Part shown: one piece after another, positions 1 to 6,271 of the stretch | Numbering within the stretch: position 1 is the first letter of the stretch | Layout of the letters: each line of letters begins with the position of its first letter | Source: Clostridia bacterium | GTDB lineage: Bacteria > Bacillota > Clostridia > Monoglobales > Monoglobaceae | NCBI GenBank assembly: GCA_900769795.1 | Contig: CAAGHZ010000020.1 | Span: 1 to 9,757 of the forward strand | Length of the DNA stretch: 9,757 bases | Direction: 5' to 3' | Translations under genes and position numbers: made by a program | The notes under the pieces: model-generated | The model's database searches: none | Seen by the model: the letters and a program-made list of their open reading frames with translations, nothing else | What the model was told of the DNA's origin: nothing

Positions 1-837
1 GATTTTTCCGCCTGCCTGCTCTATTATATCAACAATGGCACTGTCCCCCTGCGAACTTTTTTCATTAAGTCCAAGACAGTTTATATCGCACCCAAGGGCA
101 CCTGCAACAAGAAAAAATGCTGCCTGAGAATAATCCCCCTCAACAGTATAATTTCTCGGCGTATACTTTTGTCCGCCCTTTATTATATATTTTTTGTAAT
201 CGTAATTTTCAATTTCTATACCAAATTCTCTAAGGACATCAATGGTAATATCAATATAACCCTTTGACTCGGGCGATGTTGTGACAATAATCTCACTGTC
301 CTCCTCCAAAAGAGGCAGTGCCATAAGCAAGCCTGTTATAAACTGAGAACTTATATCACCTGCAATCTCGTATCTGCCACCCTTTAGTTGTCCGCTAAAA
401 CTCAGGCAGTCTTCGCCGCTCTCGCATTTTATCCCCTTTTTCCTGAACATATCAATATAGGGATTTTGCGGCCTTTGCATAAGTCTGCCTCGACCTGTAA
501 ATTTTATATTACCCCCATACACCAAAGAAATGGGAATCAAAAATCTCAGAGTTGACCCACTCTCAGCACAGTCAATTTCCAATTCTGCCGACTCTCTTAC
601 TCCCTTTTTGGAAGAAATACGCACTCTTTTGTCTTTTTTACTCATAGTATATTTTGACCCAAGGGCTCTCATCCCCTCAAGAGTCGCCAAAATGTCATCA
701 GACATTGTTAAATTGTCTATTATACATTCGCCCCCGGAGAGAGCCGCCGCAATTATAGCACGATGTGCAACGCTCTTAGACGGAGGAACAACAACACTTC
801 CTCTCAACATTTTGGGGGCTATCACTACATTGTCCAT
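1..837 (-). CDS. aroA: EPSP synthase (3-phosphoshikimate 1-carboxyvinyltransferase), C-terminus cut by window edge
   Basis: The enzyme transfers enolpyruvyl from PEP to shikimate-3-phosphate, the sixth shikimate-pathway step, in the cytoplasm. The visible part is 279 codons, open from ATG at 837 to base 1. The family is about 420-430 residues, so roughly the last third is missing. Recognisable motifs are PPSKSVAHR at residues 18-26 (substrate-binding Lys21, Ser22, Arg26), ESGSTLRF at 92-99 (the PEP/glyphosate loop), GRGRLMQRP at 115-123, DISSQF at 161-166, and DYSQAAF around Asp235. The start is supported by GGAGG at 844-848, six bases upstream. It lies 26 bp downstream of aroB in the same direction, so they are almost certainly cotranscribed. 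In the PEP loop, Phe99 occupies the position of Pro101 in the E. coli enzyme. The family assignment is secure. Confidence 0.95.
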   Translation of the reverse strand, partial: MDNVVIAPKMLRGSVVVPPSKSVAHRAIIAAALSGGECIIDNLTMSDDILATLEGMRALGSKYTMSKKDKRVRISSKKGVRESAELEIDCAESGSTLRFLIPISLVYGGNIKFTGRGRLMQRPQNPYIDMFRKKGIKCESGEDCLSFSGQLKGGRYEIAGDISSQFITGLLMALPLLEEDSEIIVTTSPESKGYIDITIDVLREFGIEIENYDYKKYIIKGGQKYTPRNYTVEGDYSQAAFFLVAGALGCDINCLGLNEKSSQGDSAIVDIIEQAGGKI

Positions 838-863
838 AAATATCCTCCGTAAAACTCTTTTGC

Positions 864-1910
864 TTATATGTCACTTTTGTCAATTGGGTGTATCAAAACA
901 TCCCCTGTCTTGTTAAGCAAAATCAGGTTTATCTTGCTGCCTATACCCTTTTTATCCACCCCGACTGCCGCAAGAAGCTCACTATGGGTAATGTCAGCAG
1001 ATGTGGGAAGCGAGTATTTTTCAAGTATCTTTTTCATTCTGTCACAGGTGCCACTCTCTGTAATCCCACGGCCCTCTCCCCATTCGCACGCCATAACCAT
1101 TCCTGCTGCAACTGCCATACCGTGGGTATATCCGCTGTAATTATATTTCTTCTCTATTCCATGGCCAAAGGTATGACCAAAATTTAAAATCATTCTCTCG
1201 CCTGTGTCGTGCTCATCCTTTTCGACAATTTCACTTTTTATGCTACAACAAGCATACACTATCTCAGGAACTTTATCAAATAATTCTTCGGTACCCTTTA
1301 TATCCTCAAGCATCTTATAAAGTTCTGCATCCCTTATTGCGCCGTATTTAATCACCTCCGCCATACCGTCTGACAAAATTTCAGGTATCAGAGTTTTAAG
1401 GCACTCTGTGTCAATTATCACAAGTTTTGGCTGATAAAATGCCCCGACTAAATTCTTACCCTTAGGCAGATTTACTGCCACCTTGCCGCCGACACTTGAA
1501 TCCACCTGAGCAAGGAGCGTTGTAGGTATCTGCACAAATGGCACTCCTCTCAGCAGGGTTGCCGCTGCAAAGCCTGTCAAATCGCCAACCACTCCGCCGC
1601 CAAGAGCGACAATCAAATCAGAGCGTGTAATACCAAAATCAAGCATCCTCTCATAAACCATCTCAAGCACACCGAGAGACTTGCTCTTCTCCCCTGCCTC
1701 TACAACAATAATTTCTACCTCATATCCGCCATTTTTAAGCACGGATTTAAGTCTACCTGCATAGAGAGGCTCTACATTTGTATCGGTTACTATGGCAATC
1801 TTTTTACCGCTGTATACCTTTGATATAAGCGAATCTGCACTCTCCAGCAGCCCCGCTCCTATATGTATGTCATATTCTCTGTCGGGAATATTAACCCTCA
1901 ATGTTCTCAT
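864..1910 (-). CDS. aroB: 3-dehydroquinate synthase
   Basis: The enzyme converts DAHP to 3-dehydroquinate, the second shikimate-pathway step, using NAD and a divalent metal in the cytoplasm. At 348 residues it is full length for bacterial AroB. The NAD-binding loop GGGVVGD is at residues 104-110 and the signature IPTTLLAQVDSSVGGK at 128-143. The expected metal ligands are present: Glu185 in GMAEVIKYG, His246 in NFGHTFGH and His263 in YTHGMAVAAGM. DKKG near residue 320 is also conserved. The ATG at 1910 has a strong GAGGAGG site (1920-1926) nine bases upstream. That site overlaps the stop codon of the tyrA-like remnant, so the gene was probably once translationally coupled to a longer upstream gene. 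Next upstream is the DAHP synthase gene, next downstream aroA. Confidence 0.97.
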   Translation of the reverse strand: MRTLRVNIPDREYDIHIGAGLLESADSLISKVYSGKKIAIVTDTNVEPLYAGRLKSVLKNGGYEVEIIVVEAGEKSKSLGVLEMVYERMLDFGITRSDLIVALGGGVVGDLTGFAAATLLRGVPFVQIPTTLLAQVDSSVGGKVAVNLPKGKNLVGAFYQPKLVIIDTECLKTLIPEILSDGMAEVIKYGAIRDAELYKMLEDIKGTEELFDKVPEIVYACCSIKSEIVEKDEHDTGERMILNFGHTFGHGIEKKYNYSGYTHGMAVAAGMVMACEWGEGRGITESGTCDRMKKILEKYSLPTSADITHSELLAAVGVDKKGIGSKINLILLNKTGDVLIHPIDKSDI

Positions 1911-1925
1911 TTTGATTTGCCTCCT

Positions 1926-1988
1926 CTATGCCATTGAACTACCGATTATACCAAGACTTATTACTGCAATTCTAAAGTCGTTTTCCAT
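1926..1988 (-). pseudogene. tyrA: 20-codon remnant resembling the N-terminus of prephenate dehydrogenase
   Basis: The 82-bp gap between aroF and aroB contains a short ORF, ATG at 1988 to TAG at 1926-1928. Its translation includes IAVISLGIIGSSMA followed by the stop. Prephenate dehydrogenases begin with a Rossmann loop of the form IxIxGLGLIGGSxA. The stub keeps the spacing, the second and third loop glycines, and the Ser and Ala that follow, but the first Gly is Ser and the fourth is also Ser. The stop runs straight into the aroB ribosome binding site. The inference is that a tyrA gene once sat between aroF and aroB and lost about 260 codons by internal deletion, leaving its start and the junction with aroB. 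There is no strong ribosome binding site in front of the ATG. Alternatives are a small translated coupling ORF or chance, since only about 14 residues can be compared. Confidence 0.5.
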
Positions 1989-1992
1989 ATAT

Positions 1993-3009
1993 CTACACTT
2001 TAAGTCCGAGATTGTTGCCTATTTTATGAAGTTTGACCATAAGTGATTCAAACTGATTTAGATCAAGTGACTGCGCACCGTCGCACAACGCCTTTTCAGG
2101 ACAGTTGTGCACCTCTACGATAATTCCGTCTGCACCAACCGCCATTGCCGCAAGAGAGAGCGGCTCTACCATCCATCTCATTCCGGCAGAATGGGATGGA
2201 TCAACAACAACAGGCAGGTGGCTCAGTCTCTTCACCGCGGGAATAGCGCTTAAATCAAGAGTGTTTCTTGTGTAGGTTTCAAAGGTTCTGATACCCCTCT
2301 CACAAAGGATTACATTCTTGTTTCCGCCGGCAAGCAAATATTCTGCCGACATAAGCCATTCCTCTATTGTAGACGAAAGACCTCTCTTTAATAAAATCGG
2401 CTTTGTGCATTTGCCGAGTTCTTTGAGCAAATCAAAGTTCTGCATATTTCTTGCGCCTACCTGAATCACATCAACGCTGCGCTCAAACTCTTCAACCATA
2501 TTTGGTGACATAATCTCGGTAACTATAGGCAGACCTGTTTTTTCTTTTGCGATTTTTAAAAGTTCTAATCCCTCAAGTTCAAGACCCTGGAATGAATAAG
2601 GTGATGTCCTTGGCTTGAACGCACCACCTCTGAGAAGTTTTGCGCCCTGACTTTTTACGCCCTCTGCCACCTCGGTTATCTGTGCTTCGTTTTCAACAGA
2701 GCAAGGGCCTGCGATAACGGCAAATTCCTTATCTCTGCCGATAGACACATCACCAATTTTTACAACCGTACTCTCGGGATGAAATTTACGGCTTGCCTTC
2801 TTAAAAGGTTCTGCAATTCGCATAACCCTGTCAACGTGTACATTGAGCATCAAAGTACCCGGGTCAACATTTGCAGTATCACCCAAAAGGCCGAGAACTG
2901 TGCAGTCAGTACCCTTGTTGACCATTACATCAAGACCCATATCACGAATATAGGATATGACCTTCTTGACATCCTCTTCTTTTGTTGCCTGTTTTAAAAT
3001 TACTACCAT
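1993..3009 (-). CDS. aroF: 3-deoxy-7-phosphoheptulonate (DAHP) synthase, AroF/type I-beta with N-terminal ferredoxin-like regulatory domain
   Basis: The enzyme condenses PEP and erythrose-4-phosphate to DAHP, the committed first step to Phe, Tyr and Trp. At 338 residues it has the Thermotoga-type architecture. Residues 1 to about 65 form a ferredoxin-like domain, which in characterised relatives mediates Phe/Tyr feedback inhibition. The TIM barrel follows, with AGPCSVE (100-106), KPRTSPYSFQG (132-142), GARNMQNF (185-192), LLKRG (206-210), CERGIRTFE (236-244) and DPSHSAG (270-276). The metal ligands are Cys103, His273, Glu299 and Asp310, each one position beyond the Thermotoga numbering. The ATG at 3009 follows AGGGG at 3019-3023. 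It is the first structural gene of the aro operon, directly behind a Phe/Tyr leader attenuator. Feedback sensitivity here is inferred from the domain, not seen. Confidence 0.96.
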   Translation of the reverse strand: MVVILKQATKEEDVKKVISYIRDMGLDVMVNKGTDCTVLGLLGDTANVDPGTLMLNVHVDRVMRIAEPFKKASRKFHPESTVVKIGDVSIGRDKEFAVIAGPCSVENEAQITEVAEGVKSQGAKLLRGGAFKPRTSPYSFQGLELEGLELLKIAKEKTGLPIVTEIMSPNMVEEFERSVDVIQVGARNMQNFDLLKELGKCTKPILLKRGLSSTIEEWLMSAEYLLAGGNKNVILCERGIRTFETYTRNTLDLSAIPAVKRLSHLPVVVDPSHSAGMRWMVEPLSLAAMAVGADGIIVEVHNCPEKALCDGAQSLDLNQFESLMVKLHKIGNNLGLKV

Positions 3010-3061
3010 TTATACCATCCCCTAAAAGAAATATTGCACATTGCATATTTATATAATCAAA

Positions 3062-3089
3062 AAGGACAGGTCCCTTTGAACCTGCCCTT
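3062..3089 (-). terminator. Intrinsic attenuator terminator of the aro operon leader
   Basis: On the minus strand a 10-bp stem (AAGGGCAGGT at 3089-3080 with ACCTGTCCTT at 3071-3062, one G-U pair) encloses an 8-base loop TCAAAGGG. A short T run extends to about 3059. It lies 32 bases after the leader-peptide stop and about 50 bases before the aroF start, so formation would end transcription before the structural genes. It may also catch read-through from ptsG. Confidence 0.85.
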
Positions 3090-3139
3090 ACAATGCGATT
3101 GACATTATACAAACAAAAATGTTAGATAAGGCTCAAAGG
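3073..3139 (-). promoter_or_regulatory. Antiterminator pairing of the aro leader RNA
   Basis: The end of the leader ORF (CCTTTGAGCCTTA, 3139-3127) can pair with TAAGG at 3090-3086 and TCAAAGG at 3079-3073. This gives 7 bp plus 5-6 bp, separated by unpaired bases on the downstream strand. The pairing uses the base of the terminator's 5' arm and its loop, so the two folds exclude each other. Between the strands, ACATT and AATGT can form a small internal hairpin. A ribosome stalled on the Phe/Tyr codons (3205-3161) leaves the upstream strand free. A ribosome reaching the stop at 3122-3124 covers it, which favours termination. A competing fold inside the ORF (CAAAG with CTTTG, GGCT with AGCC) could act as the anti-antiterminator. 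The base pairing is read from the sequence; the mechanism is inferred. Confidence 0.7.
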
Positions 3140-3241
3140 TTTATTTACTTTGTCCAACTCAAAATAGCCGTAGCCAAGAAAGCTAAAGCTAAAGCCATAA
3201 TAAAACTTGTTTACCGCATTTGAATTTGACAAACAATTCAT
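3122..3241 (-). CDS. Phe/Tyr-rich leader peptide of the aro operon
   Basis: This 39-codon ORF precedes aroF and looks like a sensor leader peptide rather than a functional protein. Residues 13-27 read FYYGFSFSFLGYGYF, with five Phe and four Tyr in 15 codons, no Trp, and small residues between. The remainder is unremarkable. The ATG at 3241 has AGGAGA (3249-3254) seven bases upstream, as good a ribosome binding site as those of the structural genes, so it is likely translated. It begins about 55 nt after the predicted transcription start and is followed by an intrinsic terminator and then aroF. Its last codons carry the antiterminator strand. By analogy with the enterobacterial pheL leader, shortage of charged tRNA-Phe or tRNA-Tyr would stall the ribosome and allow transcription into the shikimate genes. 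It has no membrane segment or signal peptide. Confidence 0.85.
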   Translation of the reverse strand: MNCLSNSNAVNKFYYGFSFSFLGYGYFELDKVNKPLSLI

Positions 3242-3302
3242 AGCCTGATCTCCTGTTCGTATTTGCTTTATATGTTATTTTCACATACAAAGCTTATTTA
3301 AA

Positions 3303-3331
3303 ATTATATTCCCATTTTTTTTAATTGTCAA
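3303..3331 (-). promoter_or_regulatory. Consensus sigma-A promoter of the aro operon
   Basis: The minus strand carries TTGACA (3331-3326), a 17-base spacer containing eight consecutive A, and TATAAT (3308-3303). Both boxes and the spacing match the consensus exactly. Transcription should start near 3296, giving a leader RNA of about 290 nt before aroF. The -35 box is only 18 bp beyond the ptsG stop. A promoter this strong fits an operon whose output is limited downstream by attenuation. Confidence 0.9.
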
Positions 3332-3349
3332 GTATTTTTCTCTAATTTT

Positions 3350-5482
3350 TTATTTTTTTATAATAAGAAGTAAATCACCCTTATTTACCGTTTCATTTTC
3401 ATAGGCAAATGTTATATCCTCACACTCGTCAGAGTTACAAATCACAACAGGGGTTGTGACCATAAATCCGTCTGTTTCAATTTCCTTTATATCAAATTCG
3501 GCAAGCAAATCACCCTTTTTTACGGTATCACCTTTTTTTACTCTGACATTAAAATGTCTTCCACCAAGTTTTACTGTATCAATGCCTATATGCATCAATA
3601 TTTCAAGTCCGTCCTTGGTGGCAATACCAAGTGCGTGACCTGTATCAAAGACGTTATCTATTACTCCATCGGCAGGGGCATACAACTTGCCATCAGTTGG
3701 CTCAATAGCGATTCCGCTCCCTAAAATACCCTGCGAAAATGCCTCATCTTTTACCTCCTCAAGAGGTATAATCCTTCCACTAAGAGGCGAATATATGCTA
3801 ACTTCCTGTGTTTCGCCTCTACCTTTAACCTTTGGCTCCATCTTCATTATCTCATCAGAAACGCTAATATTGTCAGCCGCACCTGATGAAAGAAAATCCT
3901 CAAGTTCTGACTTTATCACCGTTACTCTTGGCCCATATATTATCTGTACGCCACTACCTTTTTTGATTACACCTGCGGCACCGCTTGATTTAAGTTTTGC
4001 ATCACTTACCTTATCTCCGTCACGCACAGTCACACGAAGCCTTGTAGCACAACAATCCACATCACTAATGTTTTCTCTTCCACCAAGACCTGAGACAATT
4101 ATTGCAGATATACCGCTGTCAGTATTTGTATTTCTTCTTTCTTCATTTCTTGCATTCACATCTGCTCTTGTATATAGTTTTGTCTCCTCTGTGTCAGCCT
4201 CACGCCCGGGAGTTTTGAAGTTAAACTTTCTTATCAGGAACCTGAACAGGAAGTAGTAAACAACAAAGTAGAATATACCTATTATCACTATATTTATCCA
4301 GTCTGTCTTTGCATTGCCCTGCAATGTACCAAACAGGAATAAATCTATAAGTCCACCCGAGAAGGTCATACCCACACCTACATTGAAGATATGGGTCAAC
4401 ATATAGGAAAGGCCAGCCAACACGCAGTGTATAACATACAAAAGTGGCGCCACAAACAAGAAAGTAAACTCTATAGGCTCGGTTATACCCGTCAGCATTG
4501 AGGTAAGTGCCGCAGAGAGCAAAAGACCGCCTGCCACTTTACGCTTTTCGGGCCTTGCACATTGATACATAGCAAGTGCCGCACCGGGCAAACCAAAAAT
4601 CATAAAGGGGAACTTACCCGACATAAATCTTGTAGCCGATACTGCAAAGTGTTCAACATTCGGGTCAGAGAGCTGAGCAAAGAAAATATTCTGGGCGCCC
4701 TCCCACGTTCTTCCCATTATCTCCATAACACCACCAACATTTGTCTGCCAGAACGGAAGATAAAATACGTGATGAAGCCCAAAGGGAATAAGTGCACGCT
4801 CGGTTATACCATATATCCATGTACCTATATAGCCTGAGTTCTGAACAAGCTTTCCGATATATGAAATTCCTGCCTGTATCGGTGGCCAGATAAAGAACAT
4901 CAGAATGCCAACAAGAAGATATACCGCCGAAGAAATTATAGGCACAAAGCGAGTTCCGCCAAAGAAAGAAAGAACCTGTGGCAGTCTTATTTTATAAAAT
5001 CTGTTATGAAGCGCCGCAACTCCAAGGCCGACTATAATACCGCCAAAAACACCCATCTGAAGCGAGTTTATACCAACCACCGATGCCATCGTGCCGTTTG
5101 CAATATGCTCTGTAACCCCTGCCTCGCCATAGGTATTGAGTGCCAGTGCGCCTATCGCCGCATGCATAACAAAAAAGGCTATTGCACCCGAGAGGGCAGC
5201 AACCTCCTTTTCTCTCTTTGCCATACCAATTGCTATACCTATGGCAAAGATAAGGGGCAGATTGGCAAACACAATGTCGCCGCAACTGCTAAGCACCCGA
5301 AGAACTGCGTTTATAGGCGTTCCGGGCCCCATAATTCCCATAAGGTTATATGCTTTCAGCATAGTTTCGTTAGTAAACGCTCCGCCTATACCCAGAAACA
5401 ATCCTGCTACCGGAAGTATGGCTATCGGGAGCATAAACGACCGACCAACTCTTTGAAGAACTCCAAAAATCTTATCTTTCAT
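3350..5482 (-). CDS. ptsG: Glucose-type PTS permease, fused EIICBA
   Basis: This membrane permease takes up and phosphorylates a hexose, probably glucose, using phosphate from PEP via EI and HPr. At 710 residues it is a complete C-B-A fusion. EIIC (1 to about 420) has many hydrophobic segments, a GLHHVFYLPFW stretch (235-245) typical of the glucose rather than N-acetylglucosamine branch, and the sugar-site motif GITEPIEF (332-339). EIIB (about 455-535) has DCCATRLRV, with Cys478 as the phosphorylated residue; an extra Cys477 replaces the usual Ala. EIIA (about 562-710) has His616 and the phospho-accepting His631 in LMHIGIDTV. The linker around 425-455 is charged and low in complexity. The ATG at 5482 has a modest AAAGGAAAAGG site upstream. 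No terminator follows the gene. Substrate specificity is inferred from family motifs. Confidence 0.92.
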   Translation of the reverse strand: MKDKIFGVLQRVGRSFMLPIAILPVAGLFLGIGGAFTNETMLKAYNLMGIMGPGTPINAVLRVLSSCGDIVFANLPLIFAIGIAIGMAKREKEVAALSGAIAFFVMHAAIGALALNTYGEAGVTEHIANGTMASVVGINSLQMGVFGGIIVGLGVAALHNRFYKIRLPQVLSFFGGTRFVPIISSAVYLLVGILMFFIWPPIQAGISYIGKLVQNSGYIGTWIYGITERALIPFGLHHVFYLPFWQTNVGGVMEIMGRTWEGAQNIFFAQLSDPNVEHFAVSATRFMSGKFPFMIFGLPGAALAMYQCARPEKRKVAGGLLLSAALTSMLTGITEPIEFTFLFVAPLLYVIHCVLAGLSYMLTHIFNVGVGMTFSGGLIDLFLFGTLQGNAKTDWINIVIIGIFYFVVYYFLFRFLIRKFNFKTPGREADTEETKLYTRADVNARNEERRNTNTDSGISAIIVSGLGGRENISDVDCCATRLRVTVRDGDKVSDAKLKSSGAAGVIKKGSGVQIIYGPRVTVIKSELEDFLSSGAADNISVSDEIMKMEPKVKGRGETQEVSIYSPLSGRIIPLEEVKDEAFSQGILGSGIAIEPTDGKLYAPADGVIDNVFDTGHALGIATKDGLEILMHIGIDTVKLGGRHFNVRVKKGDTVKKGDLLAEFDIKEIETDGFMVTTPVVICNSDECEDITFAYENETVNKGDLLLIIKK

Positions 5483-5515
5483 AATTTATGGACCTTTTCC
5501 TTTCAAAATTTTCTA

Positions 5516-5533
5516 TACAGACCTTAGTCTGTA
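5516..5533. repeat. Perfect 18-bp inverted repeat upstream of ptsG
   Basis: TACAGAC-CTTA-GTCTGTA is a perfect 7-bp inverted repeat with a 4-base centre, 34 bp upstream of the ptsG start. No T run follows on either strand, so it is not an intrinsic terminator. It could be a repressor operator, or an RNA hairpin in the ptsG 5' leader. It does not resemble the longer antiterminator targets of the GlcT/LicT family as I know them. The binding factor is unknown. Confidence 0.6.
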
Positions 5534-5544
5534 CAAAAATCGGA

Positions 5545-5573
5545 AAAATAGTCCCTTTTATGAAAATTTGTAA
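5545..5573 (-). promoter_or_regulatory. Candidate ptsG promoter
   Basis: The minus strand carries TTACAA (5573-5568), a 17-base spacer and TATTTT (5550-5545). Each box has two mismatches to consensus, so this is only a candidate. It would put the start site near 5538, with the inverted repeat at 5516-5533 immediately downstream, a position suited to a repressor operator. ptsG could also be transcribed from the upstream editing gene, 96 bp away in the same direction. Confidence 0.4.
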
Positions 5574-5578
5574 TTTAT

Positions 5579-6133
5579 TTATTCTTCATCCACTTCATAA
5601 GGCATAACAACCTCTGTGTAGACGTGGTGTACCTTCGGCAAAAACTTTTCTATAATATCTACTGTCTTCATTCTCAGGCTCGATGTGTTTATACACGGAT
5701 GACAACCAATATACTCACTGTCTAAAACGTCTTTATCAATATAAAGGCTTACATTATTTTCTTTATCATTCATAAGTCCAAGAATGCTTACAGACCCGGG
5801 GGTAACATCCAAAAATTCTTCCATTTCTTCCGGCGGACCAAAAGAAAGACGCGAACTACCTGCAAGCTTCGAAAAAATCCTTGTTCTGTATGGCTTGTCA
5901 GATGGCATCATCAAGAGATAGAACTTTGTCTTTTGTCTGTTGCACAAGAATAAATTTTTACAAATAACAACACCTAATGTTTCGTCAATTTCTTTGCACG
6001 CCTCCATTTTTCCCGTGGGGGTGTGGTCAACACGATAGTATTTTATTCCAAGGCTGTCAAGCATATCATAAACCCTTATCTCTTTTTCAAGTCTGTCCTT
6101 GCAATCTTCCGGGCGTCCACACAATAACTCCAT
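5579..6133 (-). CDS. prdX: YbaK/PrdX-type aminoacyl-tRNA deacylase (prolyl-tRNA editing protein)
   Basis: Proteins of this family hydrolyse mischarged aminoacyl-tRNA in trans, typically Ala-tRNA(Pro), in the cytoplasm. I choose the ATG at 6133, giving 184 residues, because AGGTGAT lies just upstream. A longer frame opens at 6172, but that ATG is inside a hairpin and has no ribosome binding site. The YbaK domain spans most of the protein. It shows KNLFLCNRQKTKFYLL from residue 59 (Lys59 being the expected catalytic Lys), TPGSVSILGL at about 111-120, and GCHPCINTSS at 143-152, matching the family's CHPNxNTA-like loop. A short helical N-terminal extension of about 25 residues is charged. The substrate is inferred from similarity to clostridial PrdX. 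It has its own promoter and a palindrome in its leader RNA. Confidence 0.88.
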   Translation of the reverse strand: MELLCGRPEDCKDRLEKEIRVYDMLDSLGIKYYRVDHTPTGKMEACKEIDETLGVVICKNLFLCNRQKTKFYLLMMPSDKPYRTRIFSKLAGSSRLSFGPPEEMEEFLDVTPGSVSILGLMNDKENNVSLYIDKDVLDSEYIGCHPCINTSSLRMKTVDIIEKFLPKVHHVYTEVVMPYEVDEE

Positions 6134-6157
6134 TTCATCACCTACTGTAAAAATATA

Positions 6158-6177
6158 GGCGGATGACCGCATCCGCC
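6158..6177 (-). repeat. GC-rich perfect hairpin followed by a T-rich run in the prdX 5' leader
   Basis: On the minus strand GGCGGATG-CGGT-CATCCGCC forms an 8-bp stem with a 4-base loop, then TATATTTTT, 24 bp upstream of the prdX start. It stands out as a GC-rich block in an AT-rich spacer. It sits downstream of the predicted promoter, so it could be an attenuator-like terminator. Together with the preceding AGGG it also resembles the dispersed GGGGCGGAT-type palindromic repeats found between genes in many clostridial genomes. I see no antiterminator partner in the leader. The function is open. Confidence 0.6.
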
Positions 6178-6242
6178 CCTAAAAATAACTTTATTATAAA
6201 TCGAAATATACTCTACGTTCTTTAGCAAAGTACATTTTGGTT

Positions 6243-6271
6243 AGTTTATCATATTCTCCGCTATGTGTCAA
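6243..6271 (-). promoter_or_regulatory. Promoter of the prolyl-tRNA editing gene
   Basis: The minus strand has TTGACA (6271-6266), a 17-base spacer and TAAACT (6248-6243). The -35 matches consensus and the -10 has two mismatches. The start would be near 6236, leaving a leader RNA of about 100 nt that contains the GC-rich hairpin at 6158-6177. Confidence 0.7.

Noticed and set aside
530..916. 128-codon plus-strand ORF across the aroA/aroB junction
   Set aside because: It overlaps the conserved aroA N-terminus and the aroB C-terminus on the opposite strand and has no supporting motif.
3242..3349. T-box riboswitch upstream of aroF
   Set aside because: Between promoter and attenuator there is only the short leader ORF; the leader is too short for a T-box and I see no T-box sequence or specifier stem.
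3687..4256. 189-codon plus-strand ORF opposite ptsG
   Set aside because: It is a shadow frame of the clearly coding EIIB/EIIA part of ptsG, with low-complexity Ser/Pro/Leu-rich translation and no family motif.
5006..5527. 173-codon plus-strand ORF opposite the start of ptsG
   Set aside because: It is a shadow of the EIIC coding region with a Cys/Arg/Asn-rich, non-protein-like composition.
6131..6172. Upstream ATG giving a 197-residue form of the prolyl-tRNA editing protein
   Set aside because: The ATG lies inside a perfect hairpin without a ribosome binding site, while AGGTGAT precedes the ATG at 6133 and the family domain begins after it.
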